A stretch of 64,000 nucleotides of DNA from Antilocapra americana (Eukaryota; Chordata; Mammalia; Artiodactyla; Antilocapridae): assembly GCA_007570785.1 (NCBI GenBank), contig ML664174.1:4088828-4152827 (forward strand), given 5' to 3'. A program made the translations under genes and the position numbers. Below are positions 35,633 through 48,055 of this stretch, piece by piece; the first letter of the stretch is position 1; the number at the start of each line of letters is the position of its first letter. The notes beneath the pieces are model-generated. The model saw nothing but the letters and a program-made list of their open reading frames with translations, was not told the origin of the DNA and made no database searches.

Positions 35633-37140
35633 ACACCGATCTCTCGTATGTGAAGCTTCCTGGCTGTCCCCTTCTGCCTCACAGAGAGAATTTTGCCTCT
35701 GTTGCTACTGGTACTTTTGAGCTTTTGTGATGGGAGGACAGGGAAGGGGACAAGGACTAGAATCCTGCACATTTAGCCCAACAGAAATATTTTTTAAAAT
35801 GGAATTTTAAGCAGGAAATTTGCGGGCTTCTTTGTGTAAAGACAATGAGTGGGAGGAAAAAGTGGATTTAAGAAGTGTTTCAGTGGACCGTATGAGCCCT
35901 CTGCCTAATAAAATAAGTCAAGTCCACCTAATTTGGACTTACTTTAGGATCCTCCTCTGGCCATTGAACACATCTCTGCCCCGTGATTCTAACATGTGAG
36001 TCTGGCTTTATTTGCCTGACTGTAGGTTGGATGGATTCTAACGTGTGAATCTGGCCAGTTTTAGGCCCATCATAAGCTTTTTTGTGCTTGATTTGATATG
36101 TAGTATATAGGAGAAGTGACTGGGAATTGGAAGGTTACCAATAATGACCTTCCAGGAAGGGTGAGCCTATCCCTGCTCAGGAAAAAGGAAGAAGTTCCTT
36201 AAGAACAGCACATACGGCAGTGGGGCTTATTCCCAGCAGTTTCTGGTTGTGCCCAATATGCCCACCTTCCCAGGTACCAAGGAAGGAAGGAATAGGCTGG
36301 CTTTCTCCTGGAAACTGAACTGTGTCACCTTGAGAATCTATGTGGTCTTGAGTTTTACTGCCATAGTAAGATCTTGAGCTCCATCCCAGAGGAAGTACAG
36401 TATTCTTTGGAGGTAGGCTGGAAAGGTGAAGACACATGCCTTGTCTCACCCATCCCCCTGGGCATGGAGGTGGAAGGAAGGTACTAGCAAGAGCATCCAT
36501 AGCACAGACAGGAAGACAGTGAGTCAGAACAAAGCTAGTCTTACCTGAAGAGGTCTGGAGGTTGGTCCCTCCCTACTTAGGCAGAGAGATTGAGGAATGA
36601 CTCACAGGAAGCTTTAATCTGTGTTTCTTAGCTTTCTAGGAGGATTAAGGACTTGTGGTTCAAAATGGCAGCTCCCATTGTTTTGAGCCTTTGTGGCTGG
36701 GGCTCCTTCCCTCGAAAGGTGATGGTGATGGGTCTTTGTGGTGTGTTGTTCTGCTTCCTCCTCCACCCTCAAATCCTTTCTCCCCTTGATGCCTCGGGTG
36801 AAGCGCAGGTTGCAGAGCCTGCAGTGTGTGTCGTGCCTGGGTGATGATTCTCAGCCTGACAGGTCCTTGTGGGAGACGACTGTGTCTGCTATTATAACGA
36901 TGCCATAGGCAATATGATGGGTCAGTCATTTTATCATATGCCTACATAGATGTCTCTTCCACCACCTTCTTCCCATCCTTAGAGCTGTGCTGTGTAAACA
37001 CCCCCCAACAACCAGCACAGTATGAAGCCATATGGAATAGTGTGCCAGGGGTATATGAGATGGGCAGGAGGATGGAGAATTCTCTGGAAGGCCTTAATGG
37101 ATAGACCTTAAAGAAGGAGTGGGATTCAGGGAGAATCAGT
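35633..37140. other. Intron 2, no gene seen
   Basis: No recognised repeat or exon. Confidence 0.5.
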
Positions 37141-37150
37141 AAAAGGGTGG

Positions 37151-37390
37151 GATGTGTGTGCGCGCGTGTGCGCGCTAAGTTGTTTTAGTCGTGTCCAACT
37201 CTTTGCAACCCTGTGGTCTGTAGCCTGCCAGGCTCCTCTGTCCATGGGATTCTCCAGGCAAGAATACTGGAGTGGGTTGCCATGCCCTCCTCTAGGGGAT
37301 CTTACCAACCCAGAGATCAAACTGGCGCATCTCTTATGTCTCCTGCATTGGCAGGTGGGTTCTTTACCACTAGCACCACCTGGGGAGCCC
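37151..37390 (-). mobile_element. Bov-tA SINE with target duplication and TG/CG tail
   Basis: Minus orientation. The left (3') tail is a GATGTGTGTGCGCGCGTGTG alternating tract; the right end is CACCACCTGGGGAGCCC. Flanked by AAAAGGGTGG at 37141-37150 and 37391-37400. Confidence 0.94.
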
Positions 37391-37604
37391 AAAAGGGTGG
37401 TAGGCCACAGCAATGGCTTTATAGGGAAGGGAACCTACCCCTGCTCAGATAAGGCCTGGTGTTTGTAGATGCCATGCCCCTGTTACCTGGCTTCTTCAGC
37501 AAATTCCCAGACCTGGTCTACTGAACAGGAAAGCCTGGCTGTCTGTGGTAAGGAACTGAGTCTTCCCTATACAAATCGCTTCTGTCTCTGTGTGGCAGAA
37601 GAGC

Positions 37605-37805
37605 AGAGTATGGTATGGCATTAGGGGCTCCGAGTCAGGCAGGCCTGGCTTTGGGCAAGATCCTCAGCCTCTGGGCCCATTTCCTCTTCTGTCAAATGGG
37701 GATAATTCTAGTTTTAACTCACAGCACCAGAATGAGCATTAAGTGAAATTCTGTACATCAGCCCTTAGCACAGTGCCTGGCGCAAAGTAAATGCTCAATA
37801 AAAGG
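37605..37805 (+). mobile_element. MIR SINE
   Basis: GGGCCCATTTCCTCTTCTGTCAAATGGGG and AGCACAGTGCCTGGCGCAAAG with AATGCTCAATAAA at the end. Confidence 0.82.
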
Positions 37806-40140
37806 GAACTTTTCTTTTTCTTAAAATTCTGTTTCCAAGAGCAGCTGCTTCTCTGGTGGCAGCAGATCTGAGAATAGACTCACAAGTATGTCACCAGCTG
37901 CTTCCATGCCTGTTGCCTCGGAACACACCACCCCAAACAAGAGCCATTTCATTATACTCGCGGAGATTTGGGGTCAGGAAGGGAGGGCTCAGTAGGAATG
38001 GCTTGTTCTGCCTCTTGGTGTCTGGAGCCTCCGTTGCGAAGATTCAAAGGCTCGGAGTGAGGCTGCAGATGAAGGCTGTGTCTGCATCTGGTGCCTGGGC
38101 TGTGAGGGCTGGAAGGCTCGGATGGCTGGTGAGGCTGCTGGCATATCGCTTCTCCAGGAGCGTGGTGTCTCAGGGCTCAGCCTTCTTAACGTGGTGGCTC
38201 AAGGCTTCAGGCACAGGTGCTCCAGGGACCAAGCTGCATCATCCTCTCCGGTCTGGCTCGGAAGTCACACACTGTCACTTCCTCTGCTTCCTCACAGTGG
38301 AAGTGAGTCTCAGGCCCACCCAGGTATGCAGACAGGCCGCAAAGACACGTCTTTCAGTGGGAGGGGTGTCAGGTCTCATTGGAGGAAGCATTTAAGATCG
38401 GGGGGTGTTGTGCCATTTGGAAAATCAAGCTGCCAAATGTCTGCCCCGGGAACACTGGTGGCAGAGCTGGAGAGGCACGGTTTTAGGGGGCCATTCAGTC
38501 CCCCACACCTACATGCCAAGATAGAAGAATGACTCTTTGTTGACAAAATCGTCAAGAGTCTGATGTGCTGACTCTTTTTTTTTTTTATTGTTTTTATCTA
38601 GTTTGTAGCTGCGTGCTTCCTAGGCATGGCAGAGATCTGGCAACTGTCCTCAGTCACTTTGAGCCTGGGGCAGGCGGGTGTTGGAGATGTTTTTAATAAG
38701 GGAAGTGGCTGCATAGGGGCTCTGTCTCTGGCTTTCGGTCTCCTGCTGCTGCCATCTGTGTCTGGAAGAGCTCAGGACTGGAGTCCCAGCTGTGTTATCT
38801 GACCTTAATTTGCCCAAGTGGATCTGAGATGTTTGGGCTATAGGTGCCCAAAAGATTTGACGTTTGAAATAGTCAAATTTTAGGATGTTGATGAGAGCCA
38901 GGTATCCAGCAAACACGTGCTGGCGACTCTGGTCAGGGAGGTGATACCAGTTTGTCTGTTTTAATCACAGGAAGCTTGGCTGTAAGAAAACTTTTCCTTA
39001 GCAGCATGAGGGAGGTAAGAAGTGGGTCCGACATCCAAAGAAGAGATGAGAGGGAAGCGTCTGTGGAAAACGGGCTAGTCAAGGGGTCACTGAAAAGTGA
39101 CTTGAAACAGGCTGATGAATGACTGTGCCTACAGGAGCCACTGTCAGTCTCTAAATAGATTAATTCCCTACCACACTCTCTTCTATCTCCCAGCCCCAAA
39201 AGGCAGCAGAAGGCCACCCTTCTTGCTGTTGAATCACGTGGCAAGCACAGATGTGGGCCCGTTGCGAAGAAGCCTGGTGCTTTGAGCTGCTTCTCAAGTG
39301 CTGGCCCACATGTGTACATGTGATCCTCCCTTGCTCCCCATGGCACGTCGTCATGACACGGCCAGCCAGTCAGGACTGGCCTAGAACCCTGGGCACTCTT
39401 GGGGTGTGAACCAAGCCTCTGTGTCACAGACCTGTTAACTGTCTTAAGGCCCAGGTGCCTGTCTGAGGCCTGGCTCTCCAGGACGACACCCTAGCCAGCC
39501 GAGGGAAGCTCATCTATCAGATCCATCCTCTCTAGCCTGATTCTCAGCCCTGGCCGTTCCTTAAGCTCTCGGCTGCACACCCTTGGCTGACACCGTGAAG
39601 CGCAGGGCCCTGGCATCTGCGGCTGGCCCACTGGGCCAGACCAGTGCGGCACAGAGCTCTTCTGGCAAGCAATGCCTGGTCTTCGCGTGTCTGGACTATG
39701 GAGTGGCGCGTGGTCCAGACTGGGACAGTTAGTAAGGTGTGAGTTGGTGGTTACAACTGAAAGCAAAGGAACCGTGTTCCTTGGTGGCTGTGGAGAGGCC
39801 CGAGGGAGATGGGCAGCTTTGGTCCCTGCTGGAAGGAAAGAACAGGTGGGCACAGAGGTAGGGGATGTTGGCACAGAGGTAGGGGAGTGGGGCATCTAAA
39901 AGCCCCCTTGTACTCACTGAATGCTGGTACCTTCCTATGAGACTGATGACATACAGATTCCCTGCCTGAGCAAGCGGGTCACGCAAAGCCAGAGGATTTT
40001 CCTGGGACTTGCTGGCCACTCCGTCTCCCTTTAGTGTAATTAATGACTCTGTCTCTTCTCCCATCATCCCCACCCCCAGTATCTAGTTCATTCTTCATCA
40101 CCTTTCCTGAACTGTTAATTGGTTACTTCCTGTGTCCTTG
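37806..40140. other. Intron 2, no gene; possible old repeat
   Basis: The G+C-richer part around 37.9-38.5 kb holds two overlapping frames of 179 and 136 codons with no recognisable domain. Text such as CGGAAGTCACACACTGTCAC (38260-38279) recalls an ancient LTR or DNA-element relic, unassigned. A 17-base unit GGCACAGAGGTAGGGGA is repeated at 39849 and 39870. Confidence 0.4.
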
Positions 40141-40149
40141 CTGCCAGCC

Positions 40150-40580
40150 TCTTGCTTTTTGAGTTCCATTTGTCTCACTGCAGCCTTGGTTGTTTGACTA
40201 AAACACAAATCTGCTCACACCGCTTCCCTGCTTAAAAACTGCCGGTGACTCCAGGATTGATCCCAGCCCCTCCTTGTGGCCTCCGTCTTCCAGTCCTGCC
40301 CCAGCCCAGTGCTCCAGCTCCATCTTTTCCTTTTTCCCCTCATGAAGGTTCTGCTCTAGCTACAAGGGACTCTTTCCTATTTCTCTGCAGCATCAAGGTT
40401 TTTTTCCCCACTCTGGCTTGGAATCATATTATTCCCCCTCCCTAGAGTGGCCTTCTGATGCTCTCCCATGGACTAAGCCCTGACCCTTCTTTACAATTGC
40501 AAGAGCAGATATATATTTTGTGACCTTCTTCCAAGGAGTTTCTTCCTTTTGCCTGTTATTCCGCAGGAGATGCTCAAATA
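40150..40580 (+). mobile_element. L2 LINE fragment
   Basis: AATCTGCTCACACCGCTTCCCTGC and GATTGATCCCAGCCCCTCC... with a later CTGGCTTGGAATCATATT; L2 3' region, diverged. Confidence 0.55.
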
Positions 40581-40644
40581 AGATGGGGCAGAATCAGATC
40601 ATCATCAAGCACATGGCAGCTGAAGCCACTCATCCAACTTTGCC

Positions 40645-40825
40645 ACTTCCTGGCTGTGTGACTTTGAGGTAGATCCTCACAATTGGATCCTTAGCCACAG
40701 TTTCTTCATCTGTAAATAGAGATGAGAACACTGCCCATCTCTTGAGGTTTTTAAAAGAGATGGTGCTTGTGAAATGCTTAGCACAGTGCCTGGCATGTAG
40801 GACGTGCTCCATAAATACATAAATC
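40645..40825 (+). mobile_element. MIR SINE
   Basis: TGCCACTTCCTGGCTGTGTGACTTTG, AGTTTCTTCATCTGTAAATAG, GCACAGTGCCTGGCATGTAGG: well preserved. Confidence 0.85.
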
Positions 40826-41280
40826 CAATAATGATGATGAAAGTGATTATAGGTGTAGTTTTGTGGCCAGAATGAATCGGCATAAAAATGTGACAATGAG
40901 CGAAGTGCCGTCCTATATTCCCTGATTAGATCATCTCTTCATCCCTCTCTTTTCCTCTCCCTTTGCCTGTCTAAGTGTCAGCTGACTTTTCCCAATAACC
41001 GAAGCAGTTGGTATCTTTTAGTGGCCAAACTCAGTGGATTTTCACACGGGAATATTAGTGGAGATGAGTCTTGATCTCTTGAAGTAACAGCCTGGATATT
41101 CTCTCAGTTCTCATTGTGATCCTGGGTATAGGTTGTGTTTTAGAGACTTGTTTACCAGATCACTTTCCATCCATGTTGGCTCCCTCCTGGAGAGGAGGGT
41201 GGATGCTCCAGTTAGTTGGGGTGGGGCCCTAAGGTCTGTGGACAGAGCCTAGCATCTCAAGAGTTGACTAGTTGGGTCAT

Positions 41281-41295
41281 GTTGCCCTCTGGCGA
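41281..41295 (-). promoter_or_regulatory. Weak CTCF-like motif
   Basis: On the minus strand the 15-mer reads TCGCCAGAGGGCAAC, about 12 of 15 with the CTCF consensus. Many such matches occur by chance; low weight. Confidence 0.2.
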
Positions 41296-41708
41296 GGGGC
41301 TGCTCCTTGTGCTTCAGAATTCCATCCAGGGTATTCTGACCATTGTTAATAGCACCAGGCTGGTCTGATAGGAGTCTTTCTGAGCCCTAAAATGTGATGG
41401 AGCAAGGAGAATCTTCCTGTCTAAAATAACCTTTCCCTCCATTTTGAACATGGTGAATTGGCCTTCCTGGGGTGAATGAGCAGTGAGCAATGTCTCCCTG
41501 TGGGTGGACCCCAGGTGCAGAGTTTCAGAGTTGACGCTTATTCTTTGCCTTTCTGATGTATGAACCTCAGTCTTTCTTACCGCTCTCTGGGGGGTGCTTC
41601 TGCTGATCTGGAGGTGAATCTGGACGGCACACATTTTAGAAAAGGAAAAAGAGATGTGGATGGTGGCTTGATATGGGTGGGGGCAGGAATTGAAGACTAG
41701 CCTGTGAA

Positions 41709-41764
41709 AGGGTTAATGACATTTGCCCTGGGCAGGAACAGGGTTAATGACATTTGCCCTGGGC
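41709..41764 (+). repeat. Tandem duplication, 31-bp period
   Basis: The 25-base unit starting AGGGTTAATGACATTTGCCC occurs perfectly at 41709-41733 and 41740-41764. Confidence 0.95.
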
Positions 41765-42889
41765 CTAGCACCAGGACTTAGAGTCAGGAGGGCAGCCGGA
41801 TGAGTCAGTCAGAGGCATTTCATAGTTATTACAGCCTCATGGCTGAAGGGCCCCGGGAGAGGATCCTGTAAATTGAAGTGGAGATCCTGGATCAAGCACA
41901 CTTTGTTGGGGCTCCAGGGAACAGCCATACTGGCCCCGCCGCCTATGCTGAGCATGTCTCATGTGTCTCAAGGATGACGGTCCGGGGTGATAGTGGGACT
42001 TTAAGAGCCTAGGGTTTCTCTGCTTTATGACTTCTTATCCTCACACTTTTGAACATCTCGTTTTCTCTCCCCAGCTCTCCACTGACCTTACTGATGGTTT
42101 GCCTAGCTGTGGCATCTAGAGGGCTGTGACTGAGAGATGGTCAGTGGTACTGAGTTCTCAGCGTCAGCCTGTACGACCCAAAACAAATCTCACAGCTTCT
42201 CGAGCAGTGTCAGACCTGGCACAGGAGGGTTACTTGTCCTGCCCATGAGACCTTCGCCCCACCCTCAGGCTAACGTGCTAGCCATGATGCTTCTAGCACA
42301 CCTGGGCCCTGAACTAGGGCTGGTGAGAAGCTGCCCCCAGCAAGCCTTTGCCACTGCCCCTTGTCAAAGCTGTCCTAGTTTGAGTAGCTTCTAGCTCCCC
42401 AAATATGTACAGACTTCACTTCTAAAGCCCTCCCATTTACATATAAAGGGCAGGTTCCCTTCTCTAGAAGCATCTAGAGCAATGCTCAAATGGTTTAGCT
42501 TTAGAGATTCGCCCCTCACCCGCTGGGTTCTAGAGGAAAGGACAGTGGACCCAGAGATAGAATTACACTTGACTCCTAGTTTCTGGGGGTTCTCTGCCAG
42601 CTCTCTTCTGCTCTGAACACAGTTATCCCTCCTTGTCCCTGCCAGTGAGAAGTAACCATCAACTTGACAGAGAAAACCACCCTTAGCAGTGGCTCTGTCC
42701 ATACAGGACATAGGATTAGGCGAGCAGTCTGCCCAATTAATTTATGATCTGAGGCTGCCCCCAGACACATCAAATGCAGATGTGGTTTGTACACTGGTGT
42801 AGGAGAGACCAGCATTATAGAGATGCAAGGGCTTGTAGAGATGGATCTGCTAAACATCAGAACCCCGAGGGGCCAGGGCAGTGTGGTAC

Positions 42890-43115
42890 AGGGGAAGGAG
42901 CAGGGGCATAGAAGCCAATGCAGGGTTCACGTCCTGCCTCTCTCTCTCTGCCTAGAGGTGGGAAGGTTACTTAACTTTTGAGCCCAGCTTTCCAATCTGT
43001 AAGAACCCTTGCAGGGTTGGCGTGAGGACTGAATGAGGTGATGTATGTGAAGTACTTGTATTGTGCCTAGAACAATAGCAGGCATGCAAGAAATGGTAGC
43101 TATTCGTATTATTAA
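42890..43115 (+). mobile_element. MIR SINE
   Basis: GTTCACGTCCTGCCTCTCTC, GGAAGGTTACTTAACTTTTG, TTGCAGGGTTGGCGTGAGGAC and AGCAGGCATGCAAGAAATG. Confidence 0.75.
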
Positions 43116-43371
43116 ATGACCTAATTAAAAAAAATTTAAACAAAAAATATGTGCTTATTTTAGATTATTTCAACAATATAGATGAACATAGAGAAAAGCT
43201 TGTCACCCCAAGTCCCAGTCCCATGGAATTCAGGTGTTTTTCTCTGTGATAGATAGATAGCATATTCTTAGCAGAAAGGACTATGATCAAATTATGTATT
43301 TTTGTATACTAATATTTTCTTAGTATATAGTCACATATATTATTAAATTGCCTTCTACATATCTTTTAAAT

Positions 43372-44182
43372 ATCTGAGTTATTTCAAATCCTAAAAGATG
43401 ATACTGTTAAAGTGCTACACTCAATATGGCAGCAAATTTGGAAAATTTGGCAGTGGTCACGGGACTGGAAAAGGTCGGTTTTCATTCCAGTCCCAAAGAA
43501 GGGCATACCAAAGAATGTTGAAACAGTTGCACAATTGTGCTCATTTCACATGCTAGCAAGGTAATGCTCAAAATCTTTCAAGCTAGGCTTCAATAATATG
43601 TGAACCTAGAGCTTCCAGATGTACAAGCTGGATTTAGAAAAGCCAGAGGAACCAGAGATCAAATTGCCAGCATCCCTTGGATCATAGAAAAAGCAAGGGA
43701 CTTCTAGAAAAACATCTACTTCTGCTTCATTGACTATGCTAAAGGATTTGACTGTGTGGATCACAATAAACTGTGGAAAATTCTTAAAAGAATTCTCTTT
43801 AAGAATGGGAATACCAGACTGCCTGACCTGCCTCCTGAGAAACCTGTATACAGGTCAAGAAGCAACAGTTAGAACTGGACATGGAACAACAGACTGGTTC
43901 CAGATCGGGAAAGGAATATGTCAAGGCTGTATATTGCCACCCTGCTTATTTAACTTATATGCATAATACATCACGTGAAATGCTGGGCTGGATGAATCAC
44001 AAGCTGGAATCAAGATTGCCAGGAGAAATGTCAATAGCCTCATGTATGCAGATGACACCACCCTAATGGCAGAAAGCGAAGAGCAGCTAAAGAGCCTCTT
44101 GCTGAAGGTGAAAGAGAAGAGTGAAAAAGCTAGCTTGAAACTCAGCATTCAAAAAACTAAGATCCTGTCATCTAGTCCCATT
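43372..44182 (+). mobile_element. BovB LINE, left part of a split copy
   Basis: From TCTGAGTTATTTCAAATCCT through the RT region (second-frame FIDYAKGFDCVDHNKL near 43730, and GICQGCILPPCLFNLYA) to TCTAGTCCCATT. Stops and frameshifts throughout. Continues at 44511 after a nested insertion. Confidence 0.93.
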
Positions 44183-44501
44183 CAGTTTAGTTACTCAGTC
44201 ATGTCAGACTCTTCATGACCCCATGGACCACAGCACACCAGGCCTCCCTGTCCATCACCAACTCCCGGAGTTTATTGAAACTCATGTCCATTGAGTCGGT
44301 GATGCCATCCAACCATCTCATCCTCTGTTGTTCCCTTCTCCTCCTTCCTTCAACCTTTCCCAGAATCAGGGTCTTTTCAAATCAGTCAGCTCTTCCCATC
44401 AATGGTGGCCAAAGTATTGGGAGCTTCAGCTTCAACATCTGTCCTTCTAGTGAACACTCAGGACTGATCTCCTTTAGGATGGACTGGTTGGATCTCCTTG
44501 C
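44183..44501 (-). mobile_element. BovB 3' fragment nested in BovB
   Basis: A 319-bp minus-orientation BovB tail inserted in a plus BovB. AGTCCCATT lies at both edges (44174-44182 and 44502-44510). The inserted element itself ends in GCAGTCC, so part of the right-hand copy may be microhomology instead of true duplication. Confidence 0.92.
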
Positions 44502-44510
44502 AGTCCCATT

Positions 44511-45140
44511 ACTTCACCGGAAATAGATGGGGAAACAATGGAAACAGTGACAGATTTTATTTCCTTGGTCTCCAAAATCACTGCAGACAGTGACTGCAGC
44601 CATGAGATTAAAAGATGCTTGCTCCTTGGAAGAAAAGATATGGCAAACCTAGACAGTGTTTTAAAAATCAGAGACTGATCAGTTTGCTGACAAAAGTCCA
44701 TATAGTCAAAGCTATGGTTTTTCCAGTAGTCATGTATGGATATGATGAGTTGGACCATGAAGAACGCTGAGTGCTAAAGGACTGATGCTTTCAAACCGAC
44801 GTGCTAGAGAAGAGTCTTCAGAGTCCCTTGGACTGCAAGGAGATCAAACCAGTCAATCTTAAAGGAAGTCAACCCTGAATATTCATTGGAAGAACTGATG
44901 TTGAAACTGAAGCTCCAGTACTTTGGCTACTGGATGTGAAGAGCCGACTCATTGGAAAAGACCCTGATGCTGGGAAAGATTAAGGTGAGGAGAATGGGGT
45001 AACAGAGGATGAGATGGTTGGGTGGTATCACTGACTCAATGGACATGAGTTTGAGCAAACTCCAGGAGATAGTGAAGGACAGGGAAGCCTGATGTGCTTC
45101 CATTCAGGGGGTTGCAAAGAGTTGGATGCAACTGAACAAC
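44511..45140 (+). mobile_element. BovB LINE, right part of the split copy
   Basis: Resumes at ACTTCACCGGAAATAGATGG and ends at GATGCAACTGAACAACTAAAC. Confidence 0.92.
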
Positions 45141-46630
45141 TAAACAACAACAATATATGCATATTTTAAAAGTAATGCATGTGTATTATCTGGTTTGACA
45201 AGCCAAATTATATCACAGGGCTCATAATAAAAAATAAAGCTCTCCTGCTCTAGCCTTTCTTACTCTCTGAATCTTCATCCTGCTTAGTGATCTTCTTGAG
45301 GGGAGGTAGTGGTTTTATTTATATTTGAACACTCTGTACTTAGCACAATGCATATGGGCCCTCTATACATGTGGGCTTTTTGGGGGGAAGGATTTAAGTC
45401 AACACTTATTATAGAACATGACATTCTACTGAAAAAAAGAATATGCAGCTGAAACACGTTTCAAATTGAATCATTTTATAGCAGTTTGGAGAGGCTGTCC
45501 AAATCTTTGGCTATATCATATGGAGATTTTATTGCCTGGAATATGGCTTTTGGTTTAGATTTTCAATTTTAATGTGTCTATTTCTGTTTTGCTATAAAGA
45601 GATTTTATAGTAGTGAAATTGAACTTTGTATTAGTTAGATTAGGTTAGCTGTGAGAAACAGACACCCAAAGTAACAGTAGCTGAAATAAATCTGTTTCTC
45701 TTGTATATAAAGGTCTTAACAGGAGACCATCCACGGCTGGCACAGTATCTCTGTTCCATGAGCCCTAGACTCCTTCCTGTCCATACCTCTGCCAGCCTTT
45801 GGGAATGATCTTCTCCTCCTAGTCCAAGATGGTAGCTCAATCTCTAGCTATCACATTCCTGTTTCAGGCAGCACAGGGTAGGAAGGGATGAAAAGAAGGG
45901 CCAAAGGCCCTGAGCTGATGTCCTTTAAGACAGGTTACAGAAAGAAGTCACATGATACTTCTTAGGCACCTAGCTGTTCCTTGGAATAAGGTGCCTAGGA
46001 AATGTTAATGTTATCCGTGGCCAGGTGCCCATCTTGAAATGGAGGGTTCTGTTACTGTGGGAGGAGGGGAGCATAACCACTGCAGGGCGACTGGCAGTCT
46101 GGGTCACACATTTTAAGCTCTTTTCCTACCATTAATCCCTTGTTAGTCCTTTCATGACATGTTGCCAGGATTGCTAATGTGGCAGTTCGTTTCTGCTGTG
46201 TTTCCACTTTGTTTTTTTTTCTCTCACAAATGCTGCTGACTCTGTCCTTCTCTTTTAACCCTTCCTTGGAGGTGCTCACCCATCCATCCCTCTGGAATTG
46301 GAGGCTTTGAGACACCTGTTTCTTGGATGGGACATGATAGCAGACGAGTGGACCCTTTCCCCAGGGCAGTAACCAGCTGTTTTTTTTGCAGAATGGGTTT
46401 CCGCTGGCAGCCTGGCCCTTAGCGATTCCCAATGGTGGGCTGCAGACCCTGGGGGAGGGGGCTGCTGCTAGGTGTCTTTGAATCTAAATGCACTGTAGAA
46501 AGTGTGAGTATTCATATTTCTGTTTTCAAAAGGTATGTAGGTGCTACTGTGTTGATAAAATGCAAACGCATTTAAAAACACTTTTCTCCAGGGTGTTTAA
46601 TATAGCCCGGTAGTCTGGGGCTCTCCTTGT
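45141..46630. other. Intron 2, no gene seen
   Basis: Unassigned; about 45.63-45.97 kb may be an old interspersed repeat. No exon evidence. Confidence 0.45.
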
Positions 46631-46634
46631 GCTT

Positions 46635-46810
46635 TTAATCAGACCTGGGTTATGTCCTGTCCCTACTTCTTGCCACCTGTGGACCAGCCTCTCTTCATTT
46701 CACTCTCCATATCTGCAGTGCCTTCCAGGATGGTTGAGACAATTAAATAAGATTATGCACATGAATCATTTAGTGCCCTGCACACACGAAGGCACCCATA
46801 AACATGAGCT
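46635..46810 (+). mobile_element. MIR SINE
   Basis: CAGACCTGGGTTATGTCCTG, then CATATCTGCAGTGCC and GACAATTAAATAAGATTATGCAC; diverged. Confidence 0.65.
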
Positions 46811-48055
46811 CTGGTTAGTGTTTTCTTCTTAATCAACACACACTATAAGCACAGCTGCCATCATAATAGCAATTTTTTTAAGCCGAAAGGACATATTTTA
46901 AAAGATCAGGAATAATTGCTGTAGCCTCTGGTGAATCCAGTGTAACCAGTCCTCAAACACATATTTGGGGCCACTGCCTTAACTGACTTAATTGGAAACC
47001 TTTGGGGATAGTTTGTATTCATTCATTGGTTCCGGACCATTATTCAGTGAACACCTGTTAGGCCTCTTCAGGTTACAGAGGGGGTCATTACAGTTCGGAT
47101 TCGCCCTGGCACTGGACAGAGTCCCTCCTTGTACCGAATTCTCTGGCTTTGCCAGGAGTGCACTGCACACGCGCCTTCGCTTTGGTTTCCTCTTTGGTAC
47201 CAAGAGTGAATGCATCCTAAATCCCTAAGCACCCGATTCTCTTCATCTTTCCATAGTTCGCCCAACAGGGGTTTCCGGCTGCCTGTACCCAGAGTTTGCC
47301 GGGAAGCCCCATTTTTTTTTTCTGGCTGTGCCCATGGAACTCGGTGCAGCTCTGCTGACAGTGCTGAACCCGGCTGGGGCCGCAGCGGTCGCCGGCATCT
47401 CCCTGCCATCTCCCAGCAAAGCCACACCTCTCCAGAGGCGGAAAGTCAGGGAATCTAGGTGGTGAATCATTTGCCTCGGTGAGCAGGTCCGTCTGGCCTC
47501 TCTCGGCCTCGCCTGGGGGGATAGAGTGGGCCGGGGACCAGGGCGGGGGAGAGGCTGGGGCCTTGGTGCTGGCCCTGCTCTCACTGCAGGCAAGTGGCCA
47601 GTGAAGTGAGGCTCTTCCACGTGGCTCTGGCTGATTCAGCCCCTACAGCGAACTGTGGGGTTTTACTGCCTGTTCTTGGGCTGCTGGGTGGGGCTGAGCC
47701 AGAGGTCTTCTTTCCTCCACTGGAGACAATGGGCTGCAGGAAGCAGTGTCTTCAGTGCTGACTCAGGTGCCCTAAGGCCTGGTTGGGTCTGGTGAGGGGA
47801 GCTTTTCTTTGGGCTAGAATCCTCTGGCCTAGTGCCCCTGGCCTAATTGCCCTTAACTGTAGCTGGCCTTCAGCTCAGATGGGTCGGGGAGCTGCGCTGA
47901 CCTCGGGAGAGATCATCACAGCTTTCAAGGGATTATAGACTCTTGAGAAGGTCAGAGGTGGGACATGGGGGCCTGGTGAAGATTGCATAGCCCTGAAGCC
48001 AGAAACCAGGCATTCTGGTTCTTCATCTGTTGCTTTTTCCCTTTCTGCCTTGCTG
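46811..48055. other. Intron 2, no gene seen
   Basis: G+C-richer from 47.1 to 47.9 kb, with overlapping chance ORFs on both strands. No splice-supported exon and no named repeat. Confidence 0.45.

Noticed and set aside
37856..38532. Two overlapping ORFs of 179 and 136 codons
   Set aside because: G+C-rich old repeat-like sequence; products lack any recognised motif.
39491..39895. 134-codon Pro/Ser-rich minus-strand ORF
   Set aside because: Its repetitive N-terminus comes from a local 21-bp duplication; no coding evidence.
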